Source: Aplysia californica (taxonomy: Eukaryota; Mollusca; Gastropoda; Aplysiida; Aplysiidae). Taken from it: a stretch of 28,587 nt of DNA. Positions within the stretch are counted from its first letter, which is position 1. Each line of letters begins with the position of its first letter. Shown piece by piece: positions 1-8,427 of this stretch. The stretch lies in assembly GCF_000002075.1 (NCBI RefSeq), contig NW_004797767.1, forward strand, positions 160,443-189,029, written 5' to 3'. The notes below the pieces were generated by a model. That model was not told where the DNA came from, did no database searches, and was given only the letters and a program-made list of their open reading frames with translations. The translations under genes were made by a program, and so were the position numbers.

Positions 1-95
1 TAACGTCTACTGCCATTGTTAACGACCAAGACAAATTTCTCCCTGCGAGATAAATAAAGATTGTCATTGTCATTGTCATTGTCATTGTTGATGAT
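1..95 (+). mobile_element. 3' end of a non-LTR retroposon (LINE or LINE-mobilised SINE)
   Basis: The stretch runs through gcgagataaataaagatt and then into tandem TCATTG hexamers. A polyadenylation-like AATAAA followed directly by a short tandem tail is the usual 3' terminus of CR1/L2/RTE-type LINEs and of SINEs that borrow their tails. The rest of the element lies outside the window, so the family cannot be assigned. Confidence 0.55.
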
Positions 96-764
96 TTCCA
101 CTGTATTAAAAGTACAATAATTTACTGAAGGAAGGCACACGTATTGCTTTACTTCATTTTGCTTTCTATGCTATGAATTTTAAAAAATATATTATAATGT
201 ATTTGTATGATTGATTCAACCTGTTATTTTCATGAATTGTTATAACTCTGTTGATGAGACCATACTTTGACTTGACACTGCTTGGATTGGCTTTAAACAA
301 GTTGGGATGACATTCCTGTTAGTTTTCCTCCCATATATCGATCTGAAATGGTCAGTTTGGTGTGCTCTTTCTCACAAAGTGAAATCCTGTTCCGTTTACT
401 CTCTCAAAGTAGATCTAGCGGGTACAATAACGATCAATTCAGCTGAGGAGTACTGAGCGTTAAGATAGCCCAAACAAAGCCACAAAGGATCTTACATCTG
501 AGACTGTCAGGACATGCATAAAGCTTTTGTTGAATATTCTGAAACCTGGAACATCTAAAAAAAAAATTTTATAACTTGATCTTTCATTTCTGTTGATGAA
601 ACATTTTGAAACTTGAAACATCTAAAAAAATTTTTTTATATAATTTTTAAAAATCTTGTGTTTCTGTTGATGAAATCACCATCCACATGGTAAATCTTAC
701 CCGAAATATTCACAATTCTTTTTTAAATGTAGAATTTTTTTTCCCCCTGTTAATAGGCTACAAT
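96..764. other. AT-rich non-coding stretch with a degenerate ~65-bp duplication
   Basis: No gene is visible. Around 538-676 a phrase made of 'gaaac.tggaacatctaaaa', an A/T run and 'tttctgttgatgaa' occurs twice in tandem with drift. Nothing else is recognisable. Confidence 0.5.
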
Positions 765-910
765 CTAAATCATTGAAGAGGCTATGCCTGTCAAAGTCAA
801 CTGGGGCCAAGAGGGATACAACATCCCAGCACACAGACCGAGACACTAGATACAAATTCTCCCCACTTGGGAATCAAACCGGGGTCTCTTGCAAAACAAT
901 AAGATATTCA
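765..910 (-). mobile_element. SINE family F3, partial copy
   Basis: The block shares the ordered landmarks of the F3 copies at 1015-1237 and 8878-9075: an 'aatc.tt.aagaggc' start, 'ggccaagagggatacaac', 'ctccccacttgggaa' and a tRNA-like B-box remnant 'aatcaaaccggggtctc'. In the element's own direction (minus) the tRNA-like head is at the higher coordinates. The outer head region is missing or too diverged to follow. Confidence 0.6.
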
Positions 911-1014
911 AGATTTAATATTTCTGTCGGTCCCTTTAGAAAGACGTTGTTGGCTTCATCGGTCATGTGACATCGGTGTGCGGAGAGGCTTGTTACTCTT
1001 CTGTGTACCGCTGT

Positions 1015-1237
1015 CTGGTGGTGTAGTGTTCAGGCACTTTGCTGTCGCACGCAGGAGACTTGAGTCCAATTACTGAGTGGGGAGAATTTTGTATCAAGGA
1101 AAGTATCTTGGTCTTTCTCTGCTGCTGCTAGGATGTTGTATCCCTTTCTGCCTGGGTTGGCTCTGAAGGGCAGGGTGGGAAGTCTGCCTCATAAAAGATC
1201 TAAATTGTGTGGATGAGGGTGTAAAAACACTTTGGCT
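1015..1237 (+). mobile_element. SINE family F3, near full-length copy
   Basis: This is the mirror image of the 765-910 copy. The head 'ggtggtgtagtgttcaggc' resembles a tRNA D-arm/A-box, and 'gagacttgagtccaatta' occupies the B-box position. The shared body follows, with 'gtggggagaatttt', 'gttgtatccctttctgcc' and 'gatgagggtg', then an A-rich run. It is a tRNA-derived SINE by layout. The boundary is approximate and no duplication of the target was found. Confidence 0.6.
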
Positions 1238-2102
1238 ACATTTAACAAAAAAAACCCCCAACCAAAACTCCTGTAAAGCTCCTAAAGAGATTCCTTGCCG
1301 GGAAGGAACCTTCACTCTTTTTAAACCAAAACTTGCATAAAATCTCTCATGCTTTTGATCTCGTGGATGGTCGAAGGGCACCCTTGTTGGTAGGTCCTAT
1401 TCTTTTCTATCCCTCTGTTATTGCTGTCTGTCCGTCTTGTTTCTTCCTTGCACTTTATGAGAGTTATTGTGTCAATGTGTTTCTCTTTACTCAAAATCTA
1501 AGCATTTCATCTAAAGTTTTTATTTAATTTCGAAACCTTACTGAGCATGACATGTTGGCCTTTTGACTAAAACCCAAATTTTGACATTTAAAAAAATTGC
1601 AGTTTCTTACTTTGTGGTATTACTGTTAATTGCATCTGTGCTCAAGAAATATTTTGTCAAAATCTAAATTCTAAATGTTGGAAAAAAGTAAGAAATTATA
1701 ATACATATATATATAGTGTTGGTGTTCCATTTTTATAATAGGCTGCAACAGTTTTTTCTCTCTCCTGAAAAATGTTGGTTGTCTGGGCTTATATTAGAAC
1801 ATTTGACCATCTTGTTGATGACATATTATATATATAATGTTAGTATGTTATGACGTCGTTCCTGCCGCCCACTCCTGTTTGATGGTGCTACTTCTGCTGG
1901 AAGGTTTTTGTCCTGGAAAGTTTTTATCCAAGTTTTCTTCTCTGTCATTCTGTGCCTGACTTTTGCTCAATGAAATCCTTTTTCTGTCAAGCTTGTTTTT
2001 ATGTCAGCGTTTTTCAGTGAGAAATAACTTCCTATATTTTGTACAGAACTGATGTTGTTAGGGGACGAATGCATAATAATAAAATGTGGCATGACGCGGT
2101 GG
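1238..2102. other. Non-coding stretch, no gene recognised
   Basis: AT-rich DNA with short TA-dinucleotide tracts near 1705 and 1828. Short open frames exist but lack coding character. I see no further element. Confidence 0.5.
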
Positions 2103-2564
2103 AATCAGGCTCTCGTCAATTTTTGGGCATATGGAGTTGATGGTATCATCTTAAGGCCTGTCCATTTTCCTTGTTTTAGGTGAAAATGACATCCATCTAT
2201 GTTGAATAGAAGTCGAGATATGTGTGATTGAAGGAGGTGAGGGTCATCTGGTTTCAGAGGTAAAATTAGCGAGAAAATGGCCGCCAAAGTCGAATTATTT
2301 TTTTAGCTTGAGAGTCCGTGGATACTTTAAATTAACTCTTCTTCTGTCTTTAATCAACGCTTTTCAGTAAAATCCACACAGAAATGTGCTCTCTAATGAG
2401 CATGAAAGGTGTTGAGCCAAAAAACAAATATTTGATAAAAATTCTCAAACCTGCGGAAAAATGCCAATTTCTTGACTTTGATTATGTTGAGGAGTGCCTG
2501 ATTTGACCTCGCTGCCTCACAAATGTACATAATGTTCTTTGATTATGTTGACAAGTGCCTGATT
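2103..2564. mobile_element. TIR element F5 (MITE-like), copy 1
   Basis: The left end 'aatcaggctctcgtcaa' (2103-2119) is the inverse of 'ttgacaagtgcctgatt' (2548-2564), giving ~17-bp terminal inverted repeats with a few mismatches. The interior matches, in inverted orientation, the element at 7079-7562; both share 'tttcagaggtaaaattagc' and 'aaaatccacacagaaatgt'. A related right end also occurs at 2487-2503, so the original end was probably there and a later tandem duplication added the outer one. No transposase is encoded. Confidence 0.65.
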
Positions 2565-2598
2565 TGACCTCGCTGCCTCACAAATGTACATAATGTTC
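2477..2598. repeat. 61-bp tandem duplication (two units)
   Basis: Units 2477-2537 and 2538-2598 are almost identical, both running from 'tttgattatgttga' to 'acataatgttc'; only 'gg' versus 'ca' inside 'gaggagtgcc/gacaagtgcc' differs. Each unit contains one copy of the F5 right terminus. Confidence 0.9.
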
Positions 2599-3125
2599 AT
2601 ATTGTTACGTTATGGAGGCCAATTCTTGTCGCATTGCTTCTGTATCTTTTTTAATACCCTTTGTTTAATACACATTTTGATTTTCACACAGTACCACCAA
2701 ATTTAACTAGATTAATAAATTCGTGACCTTCAAAATCAAACCAGACATGTTTGCTTTTCAAGGTTGCAAGTCGAATTGATCGTATTGTGCCATTATGCCA
2801 AAATGGTGGCTTATGCCCCTTCCGTGAAGGAAAATGTGGCTGGGCCTCTATTATCATTGATGAATCGGATTTGCACTAATTTGCAGTGTGCATTGGGTAT
2901 AAAGCTACAAAAGAGAAAATGTAACCCAGATTTTTTCAGAACAGTTTGATATGGATCGAAATTGAAGTTGAAGGCCAATTAATAGCTTGGAAGTTGGTAA
3001 GTAGAAGGGAATTGATAGACTTGGAATAATTGTCAATGACTTTCAGGGGTTTTGAATGGTTAGCTGAATGCAAATTATGTATTTTGGGTACTGGTGTCTT
3101 GTTCATTTGTCATTGTTTGACCAAA
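2599..3125. other. Non-coding stretch, no gene recognised
   Basis: The phrase 'gccaaaatggtggctt' near 2800 resembles part of the foldback element at 8428-8757, so some of this may be repeat debris. Nothing else can be supported. Confidence 0.4.
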
Positions 3126-3366
3126 TGTGAAGCGTGCTGACAAAATGAGTTACATCTCGGATTCAGGCCTTCAGGAAATAGATACATCACACTTATAGGT
3201 GAAGTTTTTACAATTTATAAGTATGAAATAAAAGGTATGTTATACTTAATAAAGAATATAATGGCATCAATAGAAAATCTACAAATTTGGCCCGAGTGTC
3301 AACTTTTGGCCAGTATCTCCATTTGTGGACTGCGAGAAGTAACTCGTTTTGTCAGCGCGCCTCACA
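3126..3366. mobile_element. MITE-like element with 28-bp terminal inverted repeats
   Basis: The left end (3126-3153, core 'gctgacaaaatgagttac') and right end (3339-3366, core 'gtaactcgttttgtcagc') are inverse complements over 28 positions with three differences. The interior is about 185 bp, AT-rich and non-coding. It has the size and form of a non-autonomous DNA transposon. The superfamily is unknown because no clean target duplication is visible at the flanks. Confidence 0.6.
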
Positions 3367-3473
3367 AATCTTTTTCAAAGTAGGGTGTACGGCAGTGTAC
3401 TCAAACGTCCCAAATTAAAATTTTTTTTAAAGCTGGCCCTTTTAAGAATACCTTCTGTTGGTGTGTTTGAAAA

Positions 3474-3553
3474 TAGTTTCTGCTGCTAATGACGAGTCAG
3501 TTGTAAGTTCAAGTAGTTTCTGCTGCTAATGACGAGTCGGTTGTGAGTTCAAG
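3474..3553. repeat. 40-bp tandem duplication
   Basis: Units 3474-3513 and 3514-3553 both read 'tagtttctgctgctaatgac' and onward to 'gttcaag', with two substitutions. The second unit runs into 'gttcaagtcccgg', a B-box-like sequence, so this may be the remnant of a tRNA-derived SINE head. Confidence 0.85.
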
Positions 3554-3737
3554 TCCCGGTCTATGCCATCGGCAGATTTGTCAACATGAGACGTACAATG
3601 AAGTATTTCATGTAGCAAAGCTTTTACTTCATATTTCTGTGTTTTTTTCAAATATCGTTGCCCTTGTACATGTAATAAGACCAGCTAACCCTAGCCGATT
3701 AAGCTTTGAAAGAGAAGAAAAAAAAAAAGTACATGTA

Positions 3738-3828
3738 TTTGGTTTCATCACCACTGGGGAATTAAACTCAAGTCTCCTCCATGTGGAAGAAACTGCTCAA
3801 CTGCTACATCATAAACTTCGCTCAGACA
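3738..3828 (-). mobile_element. SINE family F3, head fragment
   Basis: On the minus strand it reads 'gatgtagcagttgagcag', then 'ggagacttgagtttaattcc', the same tRNA-like head as the other F3 copies. The body is not recognisable. Confidence 0.5.
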
Positions 3829-4337
3829 TACACTGGGTAATTTCGTTTTCCCCCCTAATCAGTAAAATATATCAGAAGAAAGTGACAATAAGTTAAAATG
3901 TTTTATAATAAACCCTGCCATTATCTATACAGGTCATGTCATTGATCGTCATGTTATTTTTTATATATATATATGAGGAAATACACAATATGTAGCCTAC
4001 TTACACAATTTGTACTTTTTATCTTGCAAAGGGAGATCCGTTGATTGCTAAATTTGCTGAAGGACCAACGAAACAGCTTGTTGCTATTTTATTAAGTTTT
4101 ACATTTTAAGGATTGCATGCAATGAAAATGATGAACAATTGTTCCCTCTTCATAATCTGTATTTTTTATTTTTCCACTTTTGTAATGTTTTCTACAGCTG
4201 ACCCGACATTTCTGTTCTCAAGACTCTGTTGTGCAGCATGGGACCATGTTTTATAAGCCAACACTTTCACTTTATACAGTCTGTTGTTTTACCAAATAAA
4301 GACATGTTATCAATTAATGAATTGATCTTTTTTTTTT
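3829..4337. other. Non-coding stretch, no gene recognised
   Basis: AT-rich with a TA tract at about 3961-3974. An AATAAA at 4295-4300 on the plus strand could be a polyadenylation signal, but no plus-strand coding exon was found upstream of it. Confidence 0.4.
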
Positions 4338-4531
4338 ATTCGTGCTAGTGGATGGTTGGAGGGTGCTCTGGTGTGGTTTGCTCCTTCTTTCCTATCAAAC
4401 ATCTATCGCTCTCCTCCTCCTTTTTTGTGTTTGTAACTCCCTTGTAACACCTCTAATCTTCTACACTTATATGACCTTATTGTGTTGCAAGTGCCGTAAA
4501 ACTCTTACGAAAACCAAAAATTATTAGTGCT
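4338..4531 (+). mobile_element. A-tailed retroposon F2 with 9-bp target-site duplication
   Basis: The insert (about 4347-4522) is flanked by 'attcgtgct' (4338-4346) and 'attagtgct' (4523-4531), a target duplication with one difference. It shares the F2 landmarks 'gtgctctggtgtggtttgct', 'cctatcaaacatctatc', 'ttgtaacacctctaatctt', 'gttgcaagtgccgtaaaac' and a 3' A-rich tail. It has no open frame of note and no clear tRNA A/B boxes. It could be a SINE or the conserved 3' end of an unseen LINE. Confidence 0.75.
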
Positions 4532-4636
4532 GATGACTGCTGTTGAATTGTTCAAACGTGTTCTTCTGGGGCACTGTTGATTGATTGTACTGACCAGAGT
4601 CTTCAAATATCAGGGGAAGTTTGGAAATGTTGTCTT

Positions 4637-4996
4637 GTGGCGTCGATGGCCTAGTGGTTAGGCACTCGGACTCGCAACCGTAAGGTCATAGGTTCCAATC
4701 CCGTCAGGGGCCCGATGTTGTGTCCTTGGGAAAGGCACTTGACACAAATTTTCCTCACTACTCCCAGGTGGCGGAAATGGGTATTCGGCTATAGACAGTA
4801 AAAGATCTTGTCTGTTTGATTATAGTGTTTGAGCGCGTGAAATCCGCAGCCCGCTCTGTATGCTTCCGCGGAAGCCGAGAATGTTTCAGAGTGTTCTCAG
4901 AGGGTCTGCTGGGGTAATAATAGTTTTAAAGCGCATAGAGCATGCTCTAGAGCTTGGATATGCACTGTATAAATGCAATTATTATTATTAATATTA
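4637..4996 (+). mobile_element. tRNA-derived SINE F1, near full length
   Basis: The head carries an A box 'tggcctagtgg' (about 4647-4657) and a B box 'ggttccaatcc' (about 4691-4701). A central domain follows with 'tgtgtccttgggaaaggc' and 'cacaaattttcctcac', of the kind conserved in many animal SINE superfamilies. The element ends 'tgtataaatgcaatt' plus (ATT)n. Total length is about 360 bp. The (ATT)n tail suggests mobilisation by a CR1/L2/RTE-type LINE. A second copy lies at 22401-22742. Confidence 0.85.
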
Positions 4997-5308
4997 AAAG
5001 GGATAGGCCCGTACCTTTTTCAACTTTTAACTTTAATTGAATGAAGCGTTGACAATGGACATTTCGGCCTTTCCATAAAAAGGGAAAAACATCGTGGAGA
5101 TGATAATCTACAGACAAAAATTCTAAGCAGTGACAGAGCGTCACAGAGACTTTCTTTACCGTTGTTTTTGGCAGATACAACTTTCCTCTAACTAACACAC
5201 AGAAAAACGAACAACGGCTCCATCATTGGGAAATGTCTTGGGATCGTTTATCGAGGTTTTGATGGGGCAACGTGCCAAGTTTTTTTTCTTTTAAAAAAAG
5301 TTAATCAA
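4997..5308. other. Non-coding stretch, no gene recognised
   Basis: No coding signal and no element matching the other repeats in the window. Confidence 0.4.
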
Positions 5309-5655
5309 AACAAATTAGGTCATTTAAGAGGCAGGCTTCTGACCCTGCCTGTCTGGACCAACCTGGGTTGAGATGGATACAACAATATCCAGCAGAATTA
5401 CGTAGACATTTCGCAACTTCAGTGCTTTCTTGTCCGGTCTCCATTTTTAATAACTGTGAAAACAGTTCATAATAAAGAGTGAGCTTAAGAAAATGTCACA
5501 TTTAAAAAAAAAATGGAGATACGACAAGAAAGCACTTGGGTCGCGATTTGATAAAAATTCTCCCCTCTTAGGAATTGAACCTGGGTCTCCTGTGTGGGAA
5601 AGTGAAGCACCTACCCTGAATAAGATGACTGTGTGTTATGACAGACACAAAACTA
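5309..5655 (-). mobile_element. SINE family F3, interrupted by a palindromic insert
   Basis: The body part (5309-5407, with 'catttaagaggcaggct' and 'gatggatacaac') and the head part (5550-5655, with 'ttctcccctcttaggaattg' and 'cctgggtctcctgtg') match the F3 copy at 8878-9075, in the same order and orientation. They are separated by the foldback sequence at 5408-5549, which other copies lack. Confidence 0.6.
5408..5549. repeat. Imperfect palindrome / foldback insert
   Basis: The left arm 'agtgctttcttgtc' and onward to 'ctccattttt' (5421-5448) is the inverse complement of 5509-5536 with two differences. Weaker pairing extends the arms about ten bases outward to 'tcgc'. The loop is about 60 bp and AT-rich. 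It interrupts SINE F3, so it is probably a small foldback element. Confidence 0.7.
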
Positions 5656-5734
5656 CTGTGAAGTCCACTGAAAAACAGAAACCTGCAGGACAGTCGGATT
5701 TACATCGGTTTACAGAGATTGCGTGAATATTGTT

Positions 5735-5826
5735 TCGTACATGCATTTATGTAAAGCGCCGAGAGCTGTGTTTACACGGGAGTGGGCGCTATAGAAATGA
5801 TCTTCATTATTATTATTATTATTAAA
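5735..5826 (+). mobile_element. SINE 3' tail with (ATT)n
   Basis: The sequence 'gtaaagcgccgagagctgtg', then 'gggcgctatagaaatgat', then (ATT)n is the typical 3' end of a tRNA SINE. It differs from F1, so it belongs to another family. The 5' part is not recognisable. Confidence 0.6.
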
Positions 5827-5885
5827 TAGAGAAAGAAAACAACGTGGGATTTAGTTTCTTTTGGTTTACCGTTGTTTTTGGATCA

Positions 5886-6343
5886 TAGCGCAGCCTCTCT
5901 ATTACGACATCGTCGGAACCAGAAACAAATATTGTCCTAGAGAGTTGTCGTTATAGAGAGGCAACCAAAAATTACGTATAATATACATTGTTCATTCATT
6001 CATCCAGTGCCAGATCTGCGACAGACATCGGCGATCATGATTTTCCATTCATTCCTTTGCTCGGATGCTCTCAGAAAAGCTACGTTTCCCTGATCTTTCC
6101 CTGTTACCCATTTGTTTAGGTTCCCTAAGTATGTTGTTCTGTCCTACCCCTGCCTCGCTTGCCTTCAATTTTGCCAGTGAGAGCAAGATGTTCAAGACCC
6201 TTATGTCTATTCAGGTGTCCCAAATAAGGCACTTTAAGGCTCAATATACATTGTATATAAGGAAAAAATCGTGACCTGGGCACCATGTTGCTATACAGAG
6301 GACGTCGTTATGTCAAAAGTCGTTATAGAGAGGCTGTACTGTA
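5886..6343. mobile_element. Tigger/pogo-like MITE, copy 1
   Basis: The left end 'cagcctctctattacgac' and the right end 'gtcgttatagagaggctg' are inverted repeats, and the right edge reads 'tactgta' next to TA. 'CAG..(A/C)CCTC..TATAACGAC'-type termini with TA targets are typical of pogo/Tigger-related Tc1/mariner MITEs. It is split by the LINE fragment at 5992-6242. Confidence 0.55.
5992..6242 (-). mobile_element. LINE 3' fragment (non-LTR reverse transcriptase C-terminus) with 12-bp target-site duplication
   Basis: The insert is flanked by perfect 'aatatacattgt' copies at 5980-5991 and 6243-6254. On the minus strand one frame reads GLEHLALTGKIEGKRGRGR and another, after one frame change, YLGNLNKWV and then ASEQRNEWKIMIADVCRR, followed by a stop and a (GAAT)n tail. 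The 'GKI.GKR.RGR ... W..MI.DVC' pattern is the known C-terminal tail of many invertebrate non-LTR reverse transcriptases. The copy is strongly 5'-truncated and cannot move on its own. I did not decide between RTE- and CR1/L2-type. Confidence 0.8.
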
Positions 6344-6570
6344 TTAAAAGTATGTTTGGTTTAAGCAGACTCCACATAGTAGGCTATAGTCTAGCATGCA
6401 CAAAGCGAAATCGGTGAGACGCTGAAATCTTTTCATCATGTACAACTTTCGCTATGTAGATATTTTAACTCCTTCCGTATGCAAGGGATTCCACAGTTTT
6501 ACACTCGCAAATTGAGGTAGTAAAGTGTTGCTTTCAAATGGCTATAATTCAGTCAAATATTGATGAATTT

Positions 6571-6734
6571 TAGTTTTAGTAGAGGTTTTACAGCGCTCGG
6601 AACTGCATAAGGTCCTATGAGCGCCAGAAGATTAGATGTGTTACAAGAGAGTAACAAACATAAAAAAGAAGGAGGGGAGATAAGGATGATAAATCTACAT
6701 TTGAAAGGAAAGAAGAAGCAAACCACACCAGAGC
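6571..6734 (-). mobile_element. Retroposon F2, minus-strand copy
   Basis: Reading right to left it carries the F2 landmarks: the complement of 'ggtgtggtttgct', of 'ttgttactctcttgtaacac' and of the terminal hairpin region. Its hairpin stem is of the GCGCTC/GAGCGC type. A short 'gaattt' occurs at both flanks, but the right one belongs to the neighbouring duplicated segment, so a target duplication is doubtful. Confidence 0.65.
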
Positions 6735-7056
6735 AACGTGGAATTTATTTTCTTTCAGTTTACCGTTGTTTTTGGATCATAGCGCAGCCTCTCTATTACG
6801 ACATCGTCGGAACCAGAAACAAATATTGTCATGTATAGAGAGTTGTCGTTATAGAGAGGCAACCAAAAATTTCTTAAAATATACATTGTATAAGGAAAAA
6901 ATGGGGACCTGGGTACCATGTTGCTATACAGAGGACGTCGTTATGTCAAAAGTCGTTATAGAGAGGCTGCACTGTATTAAAAGTATGTTTGGTTTAAGCA
7001 GACTCCACAGTAGGCCATAGTCTAACATGCACAAAGTGAAACTGGTGGGACACTGA
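6735..7056. repeat. Duplicated segment, copy 2
   Basis: Direct copy of 5844-6416 without the LINE insert, and so close to the state before that insertion. It begins directly after the F2 copy at 6571-6734. Confidence 0.8.
6780..6976. mobile_element. Tigger/pogo-like MITE, copy 2 (uninterrupted)
   Basis: About 197 bp between TA dinucleotides at 6780-6781 and 6975-6976. The ends 'cagcctctctattacgac' and 'gtcgttatagagaggctg' are inverted. Subterminal 'acgacatcgtcgg' and 'gaggacgtcgttatg' may form a second, inner pair. Non-coding. Confidence 0.6.
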
Positions 7057-7078
7057 CAGAGGCAGCAAGGTTAAATTA

Positions 7079-7562
7079 AATCAGGCGCTCTTCAAAATAA
7101 TGAAAGGTAAAAAACTAGCATTTATCCGCAGGTTTGGAAATGTTTATAAACTTTTGGTTTTTTGGCTCAACACCATTGATGTCCATTAAGGAATACATTT
7201 CTGTGTGGATTTTATTGAAAAACGTTGATTAAAGGCATAAAAATGTAAATTTTAGGTTTCCACAGACTCTCAAGCTTAGGAAATAATTAGGCCTAAACTT
7301 TGATGGCCTTTTTCTTGCTAATTTTACCTCTGAAATCAGACGACCCCCCATCTCCTTCAATCGCCAATACCTCGACTTGTATCCAAGATAAATGGATATT
7401 TTTTTCAATGAAAGTGAAAGCAAGGCTGATGGACAGGCTGGAAGATGATACCAATAATTACTCCATATGTCCAAAGAGAAAGCAAGGCTGATGGAAAGGC
7501 TTGAAGATGATACCAATAATTACTCCATATGTCCAAAAGGAACAATTGACAAGCGCCTGATT
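7079..7562. mobile_element. TIR element F5 (MITE-like), copy 2
   Basis: The ends 'aatcaggcgctcttcaa' (7079-7095) and 'ttgacaagcgcctgatt' (7546-7562) form ~17-bp inverted repeats. The interior is an inverted copy of the element at 2103-2564. It contains a 62-bp tandem duplication that copy 1 lacks. It has no transposase frame, so it is non-autonomous. Confidence 0.7.
7416..7539. repeat. 62-bp tandem duplication inside F5
   Basis: Units 7416-7477 and 7478-7539 both run 'gaaagcaaggctgatgga' to 'ctccatatgtccaaa', with a few substitutions. Confidence 0.9.
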
Positions 7563-8012
7563 CCACCATGTCGGGACACATTTTTATAAACTATGATATA
7601 TACTTCATTAAAATTTTTTTTAGAAAAGTAGCATGAACTGGAACTCTGAAACCGATCTGTTGGCTTAATTTTATTTAGTTTTCAACAGCTGTGTATAAAT
7701 GTCATGTTTCAGCAATGGGTGTGGTCTACACTACTGTTTATTCAAGAACACATTTCTTCAATAGTAAATGTACCACCATGGACATAATGTGTTAAGTTTG
7801 TCATGAAAAACTCTTTAGCATTACTGGCTTTGTACATTTGCAATTAAATAAAGTCTTTTTGTACATTAGAATATTCTCAAAAACGAAGAAGAAAAGATTT
7901 TTTATCAAAATTACAAGGTTAGGTCGACCATTTTGTTCAAAGCTGTAGTTGCCTTGAAAGATATATATGACATATTTTAGAGAAATAGTTGTTCTAGTTT
8001 AAGTGCGGCAAG
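7563..8012. other. Non-coding stretch, no gene recognised
   Basis: AT-rich. A plus-strand AATAAA lies at 7847-7852. On the minus strand an AATAAA (plus TTTATT, 7737-7742) is the first canonical polyadenylation hexamer reached after the stop codon of the giant gene, about 1.7 kb away. No coding frame. Confidence 0.4.
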
Positions 8013-8054
8013 TGTTTTACGGCGCTCTCAACTGCATAAGGTCGTAATGAGCGC
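8013..8054 (-). mobile_element. F2 3'-end hairpin fragment
   Basis: Contains 'gttttacggcgctctcaact', 'gcataaggtc' and 'gagcgc', the terminal hairpin module of F2, without the rest of the element. Confidence 0.55.
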
Positions 8055-8203
8055 ACAGGATCTCAAGTTTCAACAATGCTGCTTTGACAAAAGTATCATA
8101 AAGTTCACCGCGCATGTCTGAAACAGCATCCCTATATATCCGTTCCGAGCCGGCAAAGCATCGGTGAACTGTCTGGGAAAGCATGCACATGATTTGTTTG
8201 TAT

Positions 8204-8257
8204 GTTTTAGTAGAGGTTTTACGGCGCTCGCAACTGCATAAGGTCATATGAGCGCCA
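8204..8257 (-). mobile_element. F2 3'-end hairpin fragment
   Basis: Contains 'gttttacggcgctcgcaact', 'gcataaggtcatatgagcgc', the same ~50-bp terminal module. The GGCGCTC/GAGCGCC stem is intact. Confidence 0.6.
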
Positions 8258-8427
8258 AGGGGTGGGTGTCAACAGAGAAGTCCAAACGGGGAATCAAGCT
8301 TACTCAGCTCACCTTTCTAGCCTCAACAGCACAAAGTCTGCTTCGACTATCAAGGCACCCCGGAAATACGTACCAACCAAGGAGTACCAAATGTTGTATA
8401 GTCTAGTACATGGGTACTGTTACAGTC

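Larger units (their letters stand above)
5844..6416. repeat. Duplicated segment, copy 1 (holds a Tigger-like MITE and a LINE insert)
   Basis: Apart from the 251-bp LINE insert, this segment matches 6735-7056 from 'aacgtgg.attta' to 'cacaaag.gaaa..ggtg.gac', with scattered substitutions. The similarity runs beyond both ends of the internal TIR element, so a larger unit was duplicated, or a larger element carries the TIR element inside it. Offset between copies is about 890 bp. Confidence 0.8.

Noticed and set aside
4342-4527. Short plus-strand frame reading LLLFCVCNSLVTPL
   Set aside because: The same hydrophobic peptide appears at 21785-22048 and at 23001-23234 (minus) because all lie inside F2 copies; it is repeat sequence, not a gene.
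4637-4710. A functional tRNA gene on the plus strand
   Set aside because: The tRNA-like part runs straight into a SINE body with an (ATT)n tail.
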